A stretch of 64,000 nt of DNA from Dehalococcoidia bacterium (GCA_021731085.1 JAKFYB010000008.1:177399-241398); one strand, 5' to 3'. Counted from the stretch's first letter, positions 43,129-51,339 are shown. A program made the numbers and translations. Notes: generated by a model not told the origin, from the sequence alone.

Positions 43129-43485
43129 CTACTCCTCCTCAAGCGCGGCCGACGCGATAACAGCGACAGCGTGCCCGTCCGGTGAGTGGGCGATGAAGCC
43201 AGCGCCGCGGGCCCAGGGCAGTTCTTTTACGGCGCACCCTTTTTCGAGGAAGTACTCGGCTGCCGCTACTACGTCTTCGGTGCTGAAGAGCATGTACGGG
43301 GGGTCGCCTTTGGCGCGGCCTGTTGCGTCTACGGTGAGCGTCGTGCCGTCTCCGAGCTGGTAGAAGCGCATGCCGGCGTCTTCGGCGCCGAGTTCCAGGC
43401 CGAGGGTGTGCTCGAAGAAGTGCGATGCTTCTTCGCCGTCTGCGGTGGCGTAGCCGATGATGGCTTCGAACTTGAATGGGGGCAT
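43129..43485 (-). CDS. VOC-superfamily protein (glyoxalase/bleomycin-resistance fold)
   Basis: A 118-residue VOC protein made of paired beta-alpha-beta-beta-beta units. IIGYATADGEEASHFFEHTLGLELG is the typical opening and FIAHSPDGHAVAVI the typical end. The metal-ligand pattern is incomplete, so it may be non-enzymatic or use another substrate. It converges on the receiver gene. A heptamer array lies just upstream of its start. Confidence 0.85.
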   Translation of the reverse strand: MPPFKFEAIIGYATADGEEASHFFEHTLGLELGAEDAGMRFYQLGDGTTLTVDATGRAKGDPPYMLFSTEDVVAAAEYFLEKGCAVKELPWARGAGFIAHSPDGHAVAVIASAALEEE

Positions 43486-43497
43486 AGCGTAAGTCCT

Positions 43498-43525
43498 CGG
43501 TCGTCGGTCTTCAGTTGTCAGGGTG
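43498..43525. repeat. heptamer array between VOC start and nadD stop
   Basis: Four units in phase (CGGTCGT, CGGTCTT, CAGTTGT, CAGGGTG) run into the last codons of nadD, crossing its stop. Confidence 0.75.
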
Positions 43526-44120
43526 AACTATAGAGTCCGGTTTCAGCGATATAGCGGACGACAGCTGTTGGGACGAGATCGTCGATGGGTAGGCCTGCGG
43601 CGGTGCGGCGGCGGATTTCGCTGGCGGATTCGTTCCAGGGGGCCATGTCGAAGCGTTCGATGCGGTCTTTTAGGTCGGGGACGGCTGCGATTGCGGCGTC
43701 GATGTCGGAACCGCGGCGGGCTGTTACGGCGATCGTTGCGTGGCGGGTGATGCGCTCTGGATTCTTCCAGTGCGGCATGTCGGCGAGGGCGTCGGCGCCG
43801 ACGATGAACCAGAACTGATCGTCGAGGCGTTCGCCAGCGAGGGCTGCGAGTGTGTCCGCGGTGTAGGAAGGGCCCTCGCGGCGCAGTTCGATGTCGCTGA
43901 TGCCGAAGGTCTTGTCATCTGCGATCGCGAGTTCGAGCATGGCGAGGCGGCGTTCGGACGCGGTGATCTTGCGTGTGCGATCGCGCGTCTTGCGCCAGGG
44001 ATCGCCGGCGGGGACGAAGAGCACGAGGTCGAGCGCGAGGGCGGCGCGGGCGGCGCGGGCGATCGCGAGATGTCCGTTGTGGACGGGGTCGAAGGTGCCG
44101 CCGAGGATGCCTACTCGCAC
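43518..44120 (-). CDS. nadD: nicotinate-nucleotide adenylyltransferase
   Basis: Adenylates nicotinate mononucleotide in NAD synthesis; 200 residues. The nucleotidyltransferase signature is GILGGTFDPVHNGHLAIAR, and the C-terminal ISSSEIR-type region reads NESASEIRRRTAAGLPIDDLVP. FVPAGDPWRKTRDR and FGISDIELRREGPSYTADTL are also typical. It is next to obgE on the same strand, a common bacterial neighbourhood. Heptamer arrays flank both ends. Confidence 0.95.
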   Translation of the reverse strand: MRVGILGGTFDPVHNGHLAIARAARAALALDLVLFVPAGDPWRKTRDRTRKITASERRLAMLELAIADDKTFGISDIELRREGPSYTADTLAALAGERLDDQFWFIVGADALADMPHWKNPERITRHATIAVTARRGSDIDAAIAAVPDLKDRIERFDMAPWNESASEIRRRTAAGLPIDDLVPTAVVRYIAETGLYSSP

Positions 44121-44122
44121 GG

Positions 44123-44157
44123 GTCTTCAGTCGTCGGTTGGCGGTCGTCGGTGGGGC
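44123..44157. repeat. five-unit heptamer array before nadD
   Basis: GTCTTCA, GTCGTCG, GTTGGCG, GTCGTCG and GTGGGGC in perfect 7-nt phase, starting 3 nt from the nadD start codon. Confidence 0.8.
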
Positions 44158-44185
44158 GAGGCACATCGCGCATTCCGCCGACCGC

Positions 44186-44205
44186 GCGGGCTGAAAAGCC
44201 CACGC
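44186..44205. repeat. palindromic intergenic repeat, copy 2 of 4
   Basis: GCGGGCT-GAAA-AGCCCACGC, one mismatch from the copies at 2506, 57351 and 62679. It lies after the obgE stop. Confidence 0.75.
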
Positions 44206-44277
44206 TACAGCGCAAGACGGCGGCGCTACGGGGCACGACGACCGCGCTACGGGCCGAGGTAGAACGCTCGCGCTGCG

Positions 44278-45546
44278 TCATTCGTCTTCCCAGCGGAGTT
44301 CTACTTTGCCGAAGCGGACGCGGTCACCTTCTTTTACGCCGGCGCGGCGAAGGGCACTGACGACGCCCATCCGGGCCAGGCGGCGGATGGTCTCGGCGCG
44401 GGACTCGTCGGACTGGAGGCCGAGCATTTCGACGAGAACGACGGGTTGGTCGCCGGTCACGCGCCATCCGTCGCCTTCGTGGTCGATCGTGAAGCGCGGG
44501 CCGCGTGGACGTGGGCGCAGGATCTCGACTTCATCGCCGGGCTGGGGCAGCGGCTCCTCCTCGCGGATGCGCTCCAGCATCTCGAAGGCCACCTTCACGA
44601 GGTCCTTCGTGTTCTGGCGGCCCGCGGCGCTGATGAACAGGCACGGGCGGTCGAGGCCCTTCGCCAGTTCGCGGAACTCTTCTTCGCGCTCGGCGGCTTC
44701 GGGGACGTCCATCTTGTTGAAGGCGATGATCTGCGGACGCTGGCCGAGAGACTCGGCATAGGACGACAACTCGTTGTCGATGACGGCGATGTCGTGCGCG
44801 GGATCCGGCTGTGAGGCGTCGACGACGTGGATAAGAAGCCGCGTGCGATCGACGTGGCGCAAGAACTCAATACCGAGGCCGTGGCCTGTATGGGCGCCCT
44901 CGATGAGCCCGGGCAAGTCGGCCATGACGTAGGAGTCGTAACCGACCTCGACGACGCCGAGCACGGGCTCTAACGTGGTGAAGGGATAGTCGGCGATCTT
45001 GGGCTGGGCGCGAGAGACGGCAGAGATGAGCGTCGACTTGCCGGCGTTGGGCAGGCCGACGAGGCCGACATCGGAGATCAGCTTTAGTTCGAGATCGAGG
45101 GCTACTTCCTCACCGCCCTGGCCTGTCTCAGAGATGTGAGGCGCCTGGTTGCTGGGCGTCTTGAAGTGGACGTTGCCGCGGCCACCCTTGCCTCCGGACG
45201 CGACCCGCAGCCGCATGCCTTCCTCGACCAGCTCGCCGAGGAGTTCGCCCGTTTCGGCGTTCTTAACGATGGTGCCGGGCGGGACGAGCAGTTCGAGGTC
45301 GCCACCGTTCTTGCCGTGCTTGTTGTCGGCACCGCCATTTCCGCCTCGCTCGGCCGCGTGCAGCTTTTTGAATCGAAACTGGCCCAACCCGTTCACTCCA
45401 CGGTTTGCGACGAGGATGACGTTGCCACCGCGTCCGCCATCGCCCCCATCGGGTCCGCCACGAGGAACGAACTTCTCACGGCGAAAGCCGATGAGTCCAT
45501 GGCCACCATCTCCCGCTCTTACTTGGATATGCGCTGCATCGATCAA
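44278..45546 (-). CDS. obgE: GTPase ObgE/CgtA
   Basis: Ribosome-associated GTPase needed for 50S assembly and stress control; 422 residues. The Obg domain is Gly-rich ([21 protein letters not shown]), the G1 loop is [11 protein letters not shown]3 is [11 protein letters not shown]4 is FNKMD, and the C-terminal OCT domain is present. The TTG start at 45546 overlaps the TGA of a 10-codon upstream frame (ATG 45575 to TGA 45543). That frame begins 4 nt after a TATACT box, so obgE may be translated by coupling from a leaderless micro-frame. Confidence 0.95.
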   Translation of the reverse strand: MIDAAHIQVRAGDGGHGLIGFRREKFVPRGGPDGGDGGRGGNVILVANRGVNGLGQFRFKKLHAAERGGNGGADNKHGKNGGDLELLVPPGTIVKNAETGELLGELVEEGMRLRVASGGKGGRGNVHFKTPSNQAPHISETGQGGEEVALDLELKLISDVGLVGLPNAGKSTLISAVSRAQPKIADYPFTTLEPVLGVVEVGYDSYVMADLPGLIEGAHTGHGLGIEFLRHVDRTRLLIHVVDASQPDPAHDIAVIDNELSSYAESLGQRPQIIAFNKMDVPEAAEREEEFRELAKGLDRPCLFISAAGRQNTKDLVKVAFEMLERIREEEPLPQPGDEVEILRPRPRGPRFTIDHEGDGWRVTGDQPVVLVEMLGLQSDESRAETIRRLARMGVVSALRRAGVKEGDRVRFGKVELRWEDE

Positions 45547-45585
45547 TTGGCACGTGTCCTATCAGGGGTTTCCATGATCAGTATA
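45543..45585 (-). promoter_or_regulatory. obgE promoter with a 10-codon leaderless upstream frame
   Basis: TATACT (45585-45580) is followed 4 nt later by ATG (45575). The frame [10 protein letters not shown] stops at TGA (45545-45543), overlapping the obgE TTG (45546-45544). An AGGA sits 11 nt before the TTG. Confidence 0.5.
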
Positions 45586-45682
45586 GAGATATGGAATTAG
45601 TGGGAAGTGTTGGGTTCGTATCTGAGAAGCCCACATTAAAGCAGCGTGTATGGATGCCGAGAATCCATATGTTAAGCCGATC

Positions 45683-45860
45683 AAGGTTGGCGGCTGATCC
45701 AGTGGGGTAGAATAACCGACGAGTTGGGGAGCCATATCGGCGCCAACCTTGCCAAAGCCCACGCACTGTGGGGTTGCGCCCACGATCGGTGGGCGAACGC
45801 GACGGACAACCCGCAGGCAGAGTCCGTCGTATAGCGGGAGGCAGAGAGCAATCAGGGGCA
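45683..45860 (+). ncRNA. possible structured leader before the LysM-M23 gene
   Basis: A perfect 10-bp long-range stem AAGGTTGGCG (45683-45692) / CGCCAACCTT (45741-45750) encloses 48 nt that includes GGGGAGCCA. It is followed by a hairpin GCCCAC-GATCG-GTGGGC and a GACGGAC/GTCCGTC stem with GAGTCCGTC. Some blocks recall the c-di-AMP (ydaO) riboswitch, which often precedes cell-wall hydrolases. However, the strongly conserved AGCTAAC box of that class is missing. It is a weak candidate. The 45749-45950 stretch is also an open reading frame. Confidence 0.25.
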
Positions 45861-47161
45861 CGCTCAGCCCGCGCTCATTTCAGGACAAGCGAGCGCGTTT
45901 ACAGGGCACGACGTCGAACCCCGCGCACAAAGCGCGGCACAAGCACAGGTCTTACGTGCATGGCCTTGTGCTCTTGCTGATCCTCACCGCCGTAGGCTAC
46001 GCCACCATCTCCAACGCACCGTTCAACAATGAACGCAGCGTCTTTGCCGCTCCCGTGAGCGGCCTTTCCATGCCCGCCGCGACGACTAACTCCGCTGTTG
46101 CAGACAAAGCCGTTGTGCGGGCAGGTACGAACAACAAGACGCTTCCGGGGATGACTGGCATGGTCGCGGCGCCCTCCCAGGAAGTGTCCGGAGATGTTGA
46201 GGCGTTCAGCGCACCGCCGGAGCCTTCACCCACGGCGACGGCAGCGCCCATCGTCGAGCAAGAAGACGCGCTCTTGCGCGAGGCGGCGGAACCGATTCCA
46301 ACGGTGGTGCCTGCGTATCGGGTTCATACGGCGCAGGACGGCGACTCCGTGTATTCGATTGCGGAGCAGTACGGTATTTCGGCGGAATACATCCTGGCGA
46401 ACAACGCGGAGCTGGCCGCGGGCGGGTTCTTGTCGGTCGGGCAGTCGGTGATCATTCCCGCCGGTAACGGCATCCTGCACGAGGTTCGCTATGGCGAGAC
46501 GCTGAGCGATATCGCGGCGCGATACGACGTTGACGTGACGGCGATCACAGGCTTTGCGTCGAACGGCATTGCGGACGCGAACAGCCTGATGGAGACGCAA
46601 GTCGTCTTCGTGCCGGACGCGACGATCATCCCGGCAGCACCGTTCGAGGAAGAGCCGACAGAGGATGAGACTTCCGAGGAAGACGCATCGGCGGAGGACG
46701 GTGAGTCCGCCGATGATGAGGTCAGCGAAGACGACGGCTCGGGCGACGAGAGCGCGGATGACACAATCGTTGGTGGCGGGTCGAGTTCGAGCGCGGGCCT
46801 CATTTGGCCGCTGAGCGGGCCGGTGTCGAGCTACTATGGCGGCGGGCACCCGCTGGGGATCGATATCGACGGGTACAACCTACAAGGAGCGGCTGTTGCG
46901 GCGGCGACGAGCGGTACCGTGATCTTCGCCGGCGGGAATGCCTGCTGCTCGTACGGGCTCTATGTTGTGATCATGAGCGAGAGCGGCATTGAAACGCTGT
47001 ACGGCCACCTGAACTCGATTTACGTGTCGCAAGGCGAGTACGTCTCGCAGGGACAGGCGCTCGGCATCGTTGGCAACAGCGGATACTCCACAGGTGTTCA
47101 CCTGCACTTCGAAGTTATCGACAACGGCGTGCGCCAGAACCCCCTCAATTACCTGCCGTAA
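45749..47161 (+). CDS. LysM-M23 cell-wall peptidase
   Basis: Secreted peptidoglycan hydrolase or activator. A single membrane segment (SYVHGLVLLLILTAVGYATI) is followed by two LysM domains (HTAQDGDSVYSIAEQYGISAEYI; LHEVRYGETLSDIAARYDVDV), a very acidic linker (Glu/Asp/Ser-rich, about 40 residues) and an M23 domain with HPLGIDIDG and VHLHFEV. In the M23 region the first zinc site is H-x3-D. The start is unclear: TTG 45749 has no ribosome site, the next in-frame candidate is GTG 45956, and codons before 45950 look non-coding (many AGG). The leader may be untranslated. Confidence 0.85.
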   Translation: MPKPTHCGVAPTIGGRTRRTTRRQSPSYSGRQRAIRGTLSPRSFQDKRARLQGTTSNPAHKARHKHRSYVHGLVLLLILTAVGYATISNAPFNNERSVFAAPVSGLSMPAATTNSAVADKAVVRAGTNNKTLPGMTGMVAAPSQEVSGDVEAFSAPPEPSPTATAAPIVEQEDALLREAAEPIPTVVPAYRVHTAQDGDSVYSIAEQYGISAEYILANNAELAAGGFLSVGQSVIIPAGNGILHEVRYGETLSDIAARYDVDVTAITGFASNGIADANSLMETQVVFVPDATIIPAAPFEEEPTEDETSEEDASAEDGESADDEVSEDDGSGDESADDTIVGGGSSSSAGLIWPLSGPVSSYYGGGHPLGIDIDGYNLQGAAVAAATSGTVIFAGGNACCSYGLYVVIMSESGIETLYGHLNSIYVSQGEYVSQGQALGIVGNSGYSTGVHLHFEVIDNGVRQNPLNYLP

Positions 47162-47203
47162 GCTCGACGCCCTTCGCACACGGCCAGAGTGTCATCACGA
47201 GCG

Positions 47204-47231
47204 TTGACCTTCGACGCGACTCGCCTAGACT
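47204..47231 (+). promoter_or_regulatory. promoter-like TTGACC/TAGACT pair
   Basis: TTGACC (47204-47209), a 16-nt spacer and TAGACT (47226-47231), 9 nt before ATG 47241, the same spacing as for several real genes here. It suggests that the following odd region is transcribed. Confidence 0.5.
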
Positions 47232-47240
47232 CGCGCCACC

Positions 47241-47402
47241 ATGATTCACCGCAAGACAAATGCGAGCGCGCCAGCCGCGTCACCCTCGAACGGCCAAGCA
47301 AACTTCACGTGCCGATCGCCAGAAAGCCGCCAGGCCGAAACTGCGGAACGACTGGCCCCAGCAAAGGGTCGCCGGGTGCGAACCGGGGGGTACCAATGTT
47401 GA
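47241..47402 (+). CDS. small basic hypothetical ORF, first of an overlapping pair
   Basis: A 53-residue frame starting 9 nt after a TAGACT box. It is Ala/Arg/Gln-rich and matches no family I know. Its TGA overlaps the ATG of the next small frame by 7 nt, which could mean coupling or a single gene with a frameshift. The region is unusual in having very few T on this strand. Coding status is uncertain. Confidence 0.3.
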   Translation: MIHRKTNASAPAASPSNGQANFTCRSPESRQAETAERLAPAKGRRVRTGGYQC

Positions 47403-47602
47403 GGACGGGGCCTCAACAACCCAAAACTGCCAAACGAACTCCACCTCTGCGGGCAGCTCTTGATCGTTTAGCCGCCGAACCATCAAGGACCATCAAACAC
47501 GTTCAAAAGCAATCAAACATCCGAAGCAACGCAGGACCACGTCCTCCAACGAGCGAAGCGACGCGCGCGGAAAGAACAAAGTACAAAAGACGATCAGAGT
47601 GA
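47396..47602 (+). CDS. small basic hypothetical ORF, second of an overlapping pair
   Basis: A 68-residue, strongly basic frame (many Lys and Arg, few acidic residues) ending in KRRSE. It starts at ATG 47396 inside the end of the previous frame. GTTGAGG-ACGGGG-CCTCAAC at its 5' end could form a hairpin. No family is recognised; it may be a nucleic-acid-binding peptide or part of a non-coding RNA. Confidence 0.25.
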   Translation: MLRTGPQQPKTAKRTPPLRAALDRLAAEPSRTIKHVQKQSNIRSNAGPRPPTSEATRAERTKYKRRSE

Positions 47603-47666
47603 GGAGCGGTCGGTCACGCTGGACCACAGTTCTGCACCGGTCATCGCGCTGATATCATGAGGATCT

Positions 47667-48314
47667 ATGGAAATAACATGGCTTGGACACGGCTGCTTTC
47701 GCATTCGCGCGAAGGAGGCGACCGTCGTCACGGATCCCACTGACAAGAAGGCCGGCTACAGTCTTGGACGCCCGACGGCGGACCTGATTACGGTGTCCTG
47801 CGACGATCCCGCGCACAACGCTGTGGGCGCGATCGCAAGCGACCCGCGCGTGATCGATGGTCCGGGGGAGTTCGAGATCCGGGGCGTATCGCTGGCGGGT
47901 GTTGCGACGGCGCGCGGCAAGGAGAAGGACGGCGCGCAGCAAGTAGCGGGGCGAAATATCGCGTTCGTGATCGACCTGGAGGACATCCGCATAGGCCACC
48001 TGGGCGCGATCGGCCAAGTGCCGACCTCGGATCAGGCAGAGGAGATCGGCGCCATCGACATCCTGCTGGTGCCGGTTGGTGGTGGATGCGCGCTGGACGC
48101 GGCGCCTGCCGCCGAGACGGTCGCGCTGCTTGAACCAAAGCTCGTCATTCCCATGCACTACAAGACGGACGCTGACACCTACAAGCTTGACCCTCTGGAC
48201 CGCTTCCTGAAAGAGATGGGCGTGAAGGAGGAGGAGCACCACGCGAAGATCGCGGTGACCAAGAGCTCGTTGCCGGAGACGACGCAGGTGCTGGTGTTGG
48301 ACTACAAGAAGTAG
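47667..48314 (+). CDS. MBL-fold (metallo-beta-lactamase) protein with degraded metal motif
   Basis: A 215-residue MBL-fold protein of the UPF0173/Lactamase_B_3 type. The opening WLGHGCFRI is typical, but where active members have THxHxDH this protein has VSCDDPAHN, losing the first histidines. The later GPGEFEIRGVSLAGVA and VIPMHYKTD segments remain. It is therefore likely to bind metal poorly or use another set of ligands. A -10 box TATCAT (47653-47658) ends 8 nt before the ATG, and a weak GAGGA also lies there. Confidence 0.85.
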   Translation: MEITWLGHGCFRIRAKEATVVTDPTDKKAGYSLGRPTADLITVSCDDPAHNAVGAIASDPRVIDGPGEFEIRGVSLAGVATARGKEKDGAQQVAGRNIAFVIDLEDIRIGHLGAIGQVPTSDQAEEIGAIDILLVPVGGGCALDAAPAAETVALLEPKLVIPMHYKTDADTYKLDPLDRFLKEMGVKEEEHHAKIAVTKSSLPETTQVLVLDYKK

Positions 48315-48316
48315 GT

Positions 48317-48416
48317 GGTCAGCGGTCAGCGATCGTCGAGAGGCGAAAACACAGAGACACAGAGGCCCAGAGGGTAGATCTGGATCTGGGTGAGGTCCTG
48401 TTGGCGCTGTCGCAAG
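48317..48416. repeat. composite repeat: heptamers plus ACACAGAG element, copy 3 of 3
   Basis: GGTCAGC, GGTCAGC and GATCGTC (48317-48337) precede AAAACACAGAGACACAGAGG, then GGATCTGGGTGAGGTCCTG and TTGGCGCTGTCGCA. It begins 3 nt after the MBL stop codon. Confidence 0.8.
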
Positions 48417-48502
48417 TCCGTCGCTCGTTGGTCGGTGAAGAGTAGACGGCCAGACAGCAGGTGACGGGCAAGGAACGTCCGGAGCGCACCTGAGGTTCTG
48501 AT

Positions 48503-49000
48503 ATGAACGACGGGCTTGTTGATGCGTTTCGGCATGACGCGTGGGCTATGCGCGAGCTGCTGCTCGTGTGTCAGGCGTTGTCTGATGAGCAGATGCAGGC
48601 GACGGTCGCAGGCACGTACGGCAGCATCATCGACACGCTGCGGCACGTCGTGACGGCGGAGTCGCGGTACTGTGCGCGCGTTATGACGGACGAGGACGTG
48701 CGAGTCGAGGCTGGGCCTTCGATCGCAGCGCTGCTGGAGCAGGCCGCGGCGCTTGCTGAACGCTGGGAGCGATACCTCACCACGCCAGTCGACGCCGAGC
48801 GGACGATCACGATCGCGTGGCCAGACGGGACGCGCTACGAGGTCCCTGACGGCGTGCATATCGCGCAGGCGCTGCATCATGGCAACGAGCATCGCGCGCA
48901 CGTCTGCACGATCCTGACGTCGATCGGGGTTCCTGCGCCCTCGCTGGGCGTCTGGGACTACGCTGAGGCGGCGGGACGGACGCGGCCGACGACGAGGTAA
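48503..49000 (+). CDS. DinB/YfiT-family protein
   Basis: A 165-residue four-helix-bundle protein of the DinB/YfiT group of putative metal-dependent enzymes (often thiol-transferase-like). The metal-site histidines fit the pattern: IIDTLRHVVTAE near residue 50 and QALHHGNEHRAHVCTIL near 130. Function is unknown beyond the family. The ATG lies after GGTTCTGAT with no strong ribosome site. It converges with the LhgO-like gene. Confidence 0.88.
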   Translation: MNDGLVDAFRHDAWAMRELLLVCQALSDEQMQATVAGTYGSIIDTLRHVVTAESRYCARVMTDEDVRVEAGPSIAALLEQAAALAERWERYLTTPVDAERTITIAWPDGTRYEVPDGVHIAQALHHGNEHRAHVCTILTSIGVPAPSLGVWDYAEAAGRTRPTTR

Positions 49001-49085
49001 CGGCCGTGCATCCACCGCGAGTCTTGGCCGTGCGCCGTAGCGTCTGGACGAGGAAGCAATCGCCCACATCGAGCGACACAAGCCT

Positions 49086-50213
49086 CTACAGCAGTTGCTT
49101 CACGTGGCGGGCGATGGCGAGCGCGGCGGTCATACCAGGCGACTCGATGCCGCCGAGATGGACGTAGGATCCGTAGCGCCAGATGAGGAAGTCGGCCTGT
49201 GGACCGCCGGCGGCCTGGAGCTTCGGGCGATAGCCGACCTGGCCGGGGGCGAGGTCGTCCAGTTCGAGCGACGGCAAGTAACGGCTCGCAGCGGCGTGGA
49301 AGTCGGCGCGACGGAGGTCGTCGGCGCGATAGTCGAGTACGTGGCCGTCGTCGAGCCATTCCGTGTCCGGGCCGAGGTGGACGCCGCCATCGACATCAAG
49401 CGTGACGTGCACACCGAGTCCGCCCTTTGCGTGCTCCGGGACGGGGTAGATGAGGTGCTTGATGGCGCGCGCCTTGTCGGGGGCGACGATGTCGTAGTAG
49501 CGGCCTTTGTTCACGGTCTGGCGAAGGGGTGGGATGGCGGGATTGTCGCTGCCGTCGAGCGGGCAGCCGAGCATGGTGGCGATGGCCGGCGCGCCGAGTC
49601 CGGCACTGTTGATCAGGGTCTCCGTCGTGATCGTCGTCTCGATATCGTCGGGGCCGGTCATCGTGAGCTCGAATCCGCCCTCGACGCGGGCGATGGCGGC
49701 GACCTCGTGCTTGAGGGCGATCCAGGCGCCGTGTTCGATCGCGGCGTTCGCGAGCGAGGCCATGTACCCGGACTGGTCGACGACGCCGCTGGTGCTGGAC
49801 CAGAGGGCGGCGACGGCGCGCACCGAAGGCTCGAGTTCGTGAAGGCGACGCTCGTTGTCGATGCGCTCGATCCCGGGGACGCCGTTAGCCGTGGCCTGTG
49901 CGGCGACCGCATCGAGCGCGTCGAGTTCTGTGTCGTCGACGGCGATGATCAGCTTGCCGAGGCGGTTGATGCGGACGTTGTGTTCGGCGCACCAGGCATA
50001 GGTGAGGGCGTTGCCTTCCAGGCACAAGGTGTGTTTGAGGCTGCCGTTGGGGTAGTAGATGCCGGCGTGGACGACGCCACTGTTGTGACTGCTGGTCTCG
50101 TAGCCGTAGCCGCCGTGACGGTCGATGACGGCGACCTGTCGCGACTGCGCGAGCTCTTGCGCGATGGCGAGACCTACAACGCCGGCGCCGATGACGACTG
50201 CTTCCGCATCCAT
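49086..50213 (-). CDS. FAD-dependent oxidoreductase (LhgO-like, L-2-hydroxyglutarate oxidase type)
   Basis: A 375-residue DAO-superfamily flavoenzyme. VVIGAGVVGLAIAQELAQ is the FAD GxGxxG start. YETSSHNSGVVHAGIYYPNGSLK is the block typical of L-2-hydroxyglutarate dehydrogenase LhgO. VHLGGIESPGMTAALAIARHV is the C-terminal FAD region. It would oxidise L-2-hydroxyglutarate to 2-oxoglutarate with electrons to quinone or oxygen; other 2-hydroxyacids are possible. A heptamer array directly abuts the start codon. Confidence 0.9.
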   Translation of the reverse strand: MDAEAVVIGAGVVGLAIAQELAQSRQVAVIDRHGGYGYETSSHNSGVVHAGIYYPNGSLKHTLCLEGNALTYAWCAEHNVRINRLGKLIIAVDDTELDALDAVAAQATANGVPGIERIDNERRLHELEPSVRAVAALWSSTSGVVDQSGYMASLANAAIEHGAWIALKHEVAAIARVEGGFELTMTGPDDIETTITTETLINSAGLGAPAIATMLGCPLDGSDNPAIPPLRQTVNKGRYYDIVAPDKARAIKHLIYPVPEHAKGGLGVHVTLDVDGGVHLGPDTEWLDDGHVLDYRADDLRRADFHAAASRYLPSLELDDLAPGQVGYRPKLQAAGGPQADFLIWRYGSYVHLGGIESPGMTAALAIARHVKQLL

Positions 50214-50248
50214 GGTTTGAGGTTACAGGTGACAGGTGACTGGTTACA
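50214..50248. repeat. five-unit heptamer array abutting a start codon
   Basis: GGTTTGA, GGTTACA, GGTGACA, GGTGACT and GGTTACA in perfect phase, beginning at the base next to the LhgO-like start codon. Related units occur at 7493-7520, also next to a start. Confidence 0.85.
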
Positions 50249-50368
50249 GTGGGGTTTGCCCGAAGCAACGCTCGATCGGCGCCGTGTTCGCTGAGGCGGC
50301 ACACACGTGGCGAGTTGGTTGCTCGCGTTGGCGGGCTGTGCGATTCTGCGGACGGGAGGAACCCAAAC

Positions 50369-50869
50369 ATGGCACAGACACAATCATTCGACGTGACATC
50401 CGGCGTGGACCTGCAGGAGGTCGACAACGCCGTGAACCAGGCGCAGAAGGAGATCGGCCAGCGCTACGACTTCAAGGGGCAGAACGCAGAGTTGGAGTAC
50501 GACCGCAAGGAGGGCACGCTGACGCTGACGGCGTCGGACGAGTACTACCTGAACGCAATGTGGCAGGTGATCCAGGACCGGCTGTTCACGCGGAAAGTGC
50601 CGATCAAGAACCTGGACCGCGGCAAGATCGAGCCGGCGACGGGCGGTGCCGTGCGGCAAGTGGTGAAGCTGAAGCAGGGCATCTCGCAGGACACGTGCCG
50701 AGCGATCGTCAAGTTCCTCAAGGACAAGAAGCTGAAACGCGTGCAGGCGGCGATCCAGGGCGATGCCGTGCGGATTTCGTCGCCGTCGCGGGATGACCTG
50801 CAGGACGTGATGACGATGCTGAAGGGCGAGGACTACGACGTGGAGTTGCAGTTCGGGAACTATCGCTAG
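50369..50869 (+). CDS. YajQ-family nucleotide-binding protein
   Basis: A 166-residue YajQ/DUF520 protein; members bind nucleotides and some bind c-di-GMP to modulate a transcription regulator. Signatures are SFDVTSGVDLQEVDNAVNQAQKEI, QRYDFKG and VKLKQGISQDTCRAIVKFLKDKKLK. ATG 50369 follows GGGAGGA (50354-50360). Upstream frame to 50249 belongs to no family. The ligand here is unknown. Confidence 0.95.
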   Translation: MAQTQSFDVTSGVDLQEVDNAVNQAQKEIGQRYDFKGQNAELEYDRKEGTLTLTASDEYYLNAMWQVIQDRLFTRKVPIKNLDRGKIEPATGGAVRQVVKLKQGISQDTCRAIVKFLKDKKLKRVQAAIQGDAVRISSPSRDDLQDVMTMLKGEDYDVELQFGNYR

Positions 50870-51055
50870 CTTCAGGCTCGCGGTTGGGTTCGGGGGGTGG
50901 CGGCGTAGCCGTCCTTTGTCAATTGCGATGTGTTAAATCCGGCTATATGCTTGCCGCACTACGGCGGGGAGCGGTTGTGGCGTCCCCGCGTTTGGCCCGG
51001 GTGGGCGGCGGTCCTGCGGCGATGATGACCGCGGGTGGTGGAGGCGGCCGTGGCG

Positions 51056-51268
51056 ATGGAGATCCCCAGTTTCCCGATGTGCCAGAAGTGCAAGGAAGGC
51101 GACCTAGTGCCGCTTTCGGACTTTGGCTCGCAGGGGGCGTCGATACATTTCAAGGCGTGGGCCTGCACGAACCCGACCTGCGGGTTCAACATCAAGATCC
51201 GTAACGGCGATCTGTACATCGACGAGCCGATCGCGAGTGGCGCGATGCACAGCCCGCGGGCGCGATAG
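51056..51268 (+). CDS. small zinc-ribbon protein
   Basis: A 70-residue protein with a four-Cys zinc site: PMCQKCKEG and WACTNPTCGFN (CxxC ... CxxxxC). GGAGGCGG lies about 10 nt before ATG 51056; another ATG at 51035 is upstream. Small ribbons like this often assist nucleic-acid or protein contacts. It converges on dnaN across a strong hairpin terminator. Confidence 0.65.
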   Translation: MEIPSFPMCQKCKEGDLVPLSDFGSQGASIHFKAWACTNPTCGFNIKIRNGDLYIDEPIASGAMHSPRAR

Positions 51269-51304
51269 CGCAACTCCTCAAAGCACTAGCTTCGTTAGAA
51301 CGAA

Positions 51305-51339
51305 TAACCTTTCTTTTCCACGCTCGAAAAGAAAGGTTA
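51305..51339. terminator. bidirectional hairpin terminator between the zinc-ribbon gene and dnaN
   Basis: A perfect 14-bp stem TAACCTTTCTTTTC / GAAAAGAAAGGTTA with a 7-nt loop. A/T-rich arms give T-tracts in both directions. Confidence 0.85.

Noticed and set aside
45562..45861. A 99-codon frame on the - strand upstream of obgE
   Set aside because: It overlaps the promoter and possible leader structures and has no similarity or ribosome site.
47350..47440. tRNA-like GGTTCGCACCCGG on the - strand
   Set aside because: A T-arm-like sequence is seen, but no matching acceptor, D or anticodon arms could be folded.
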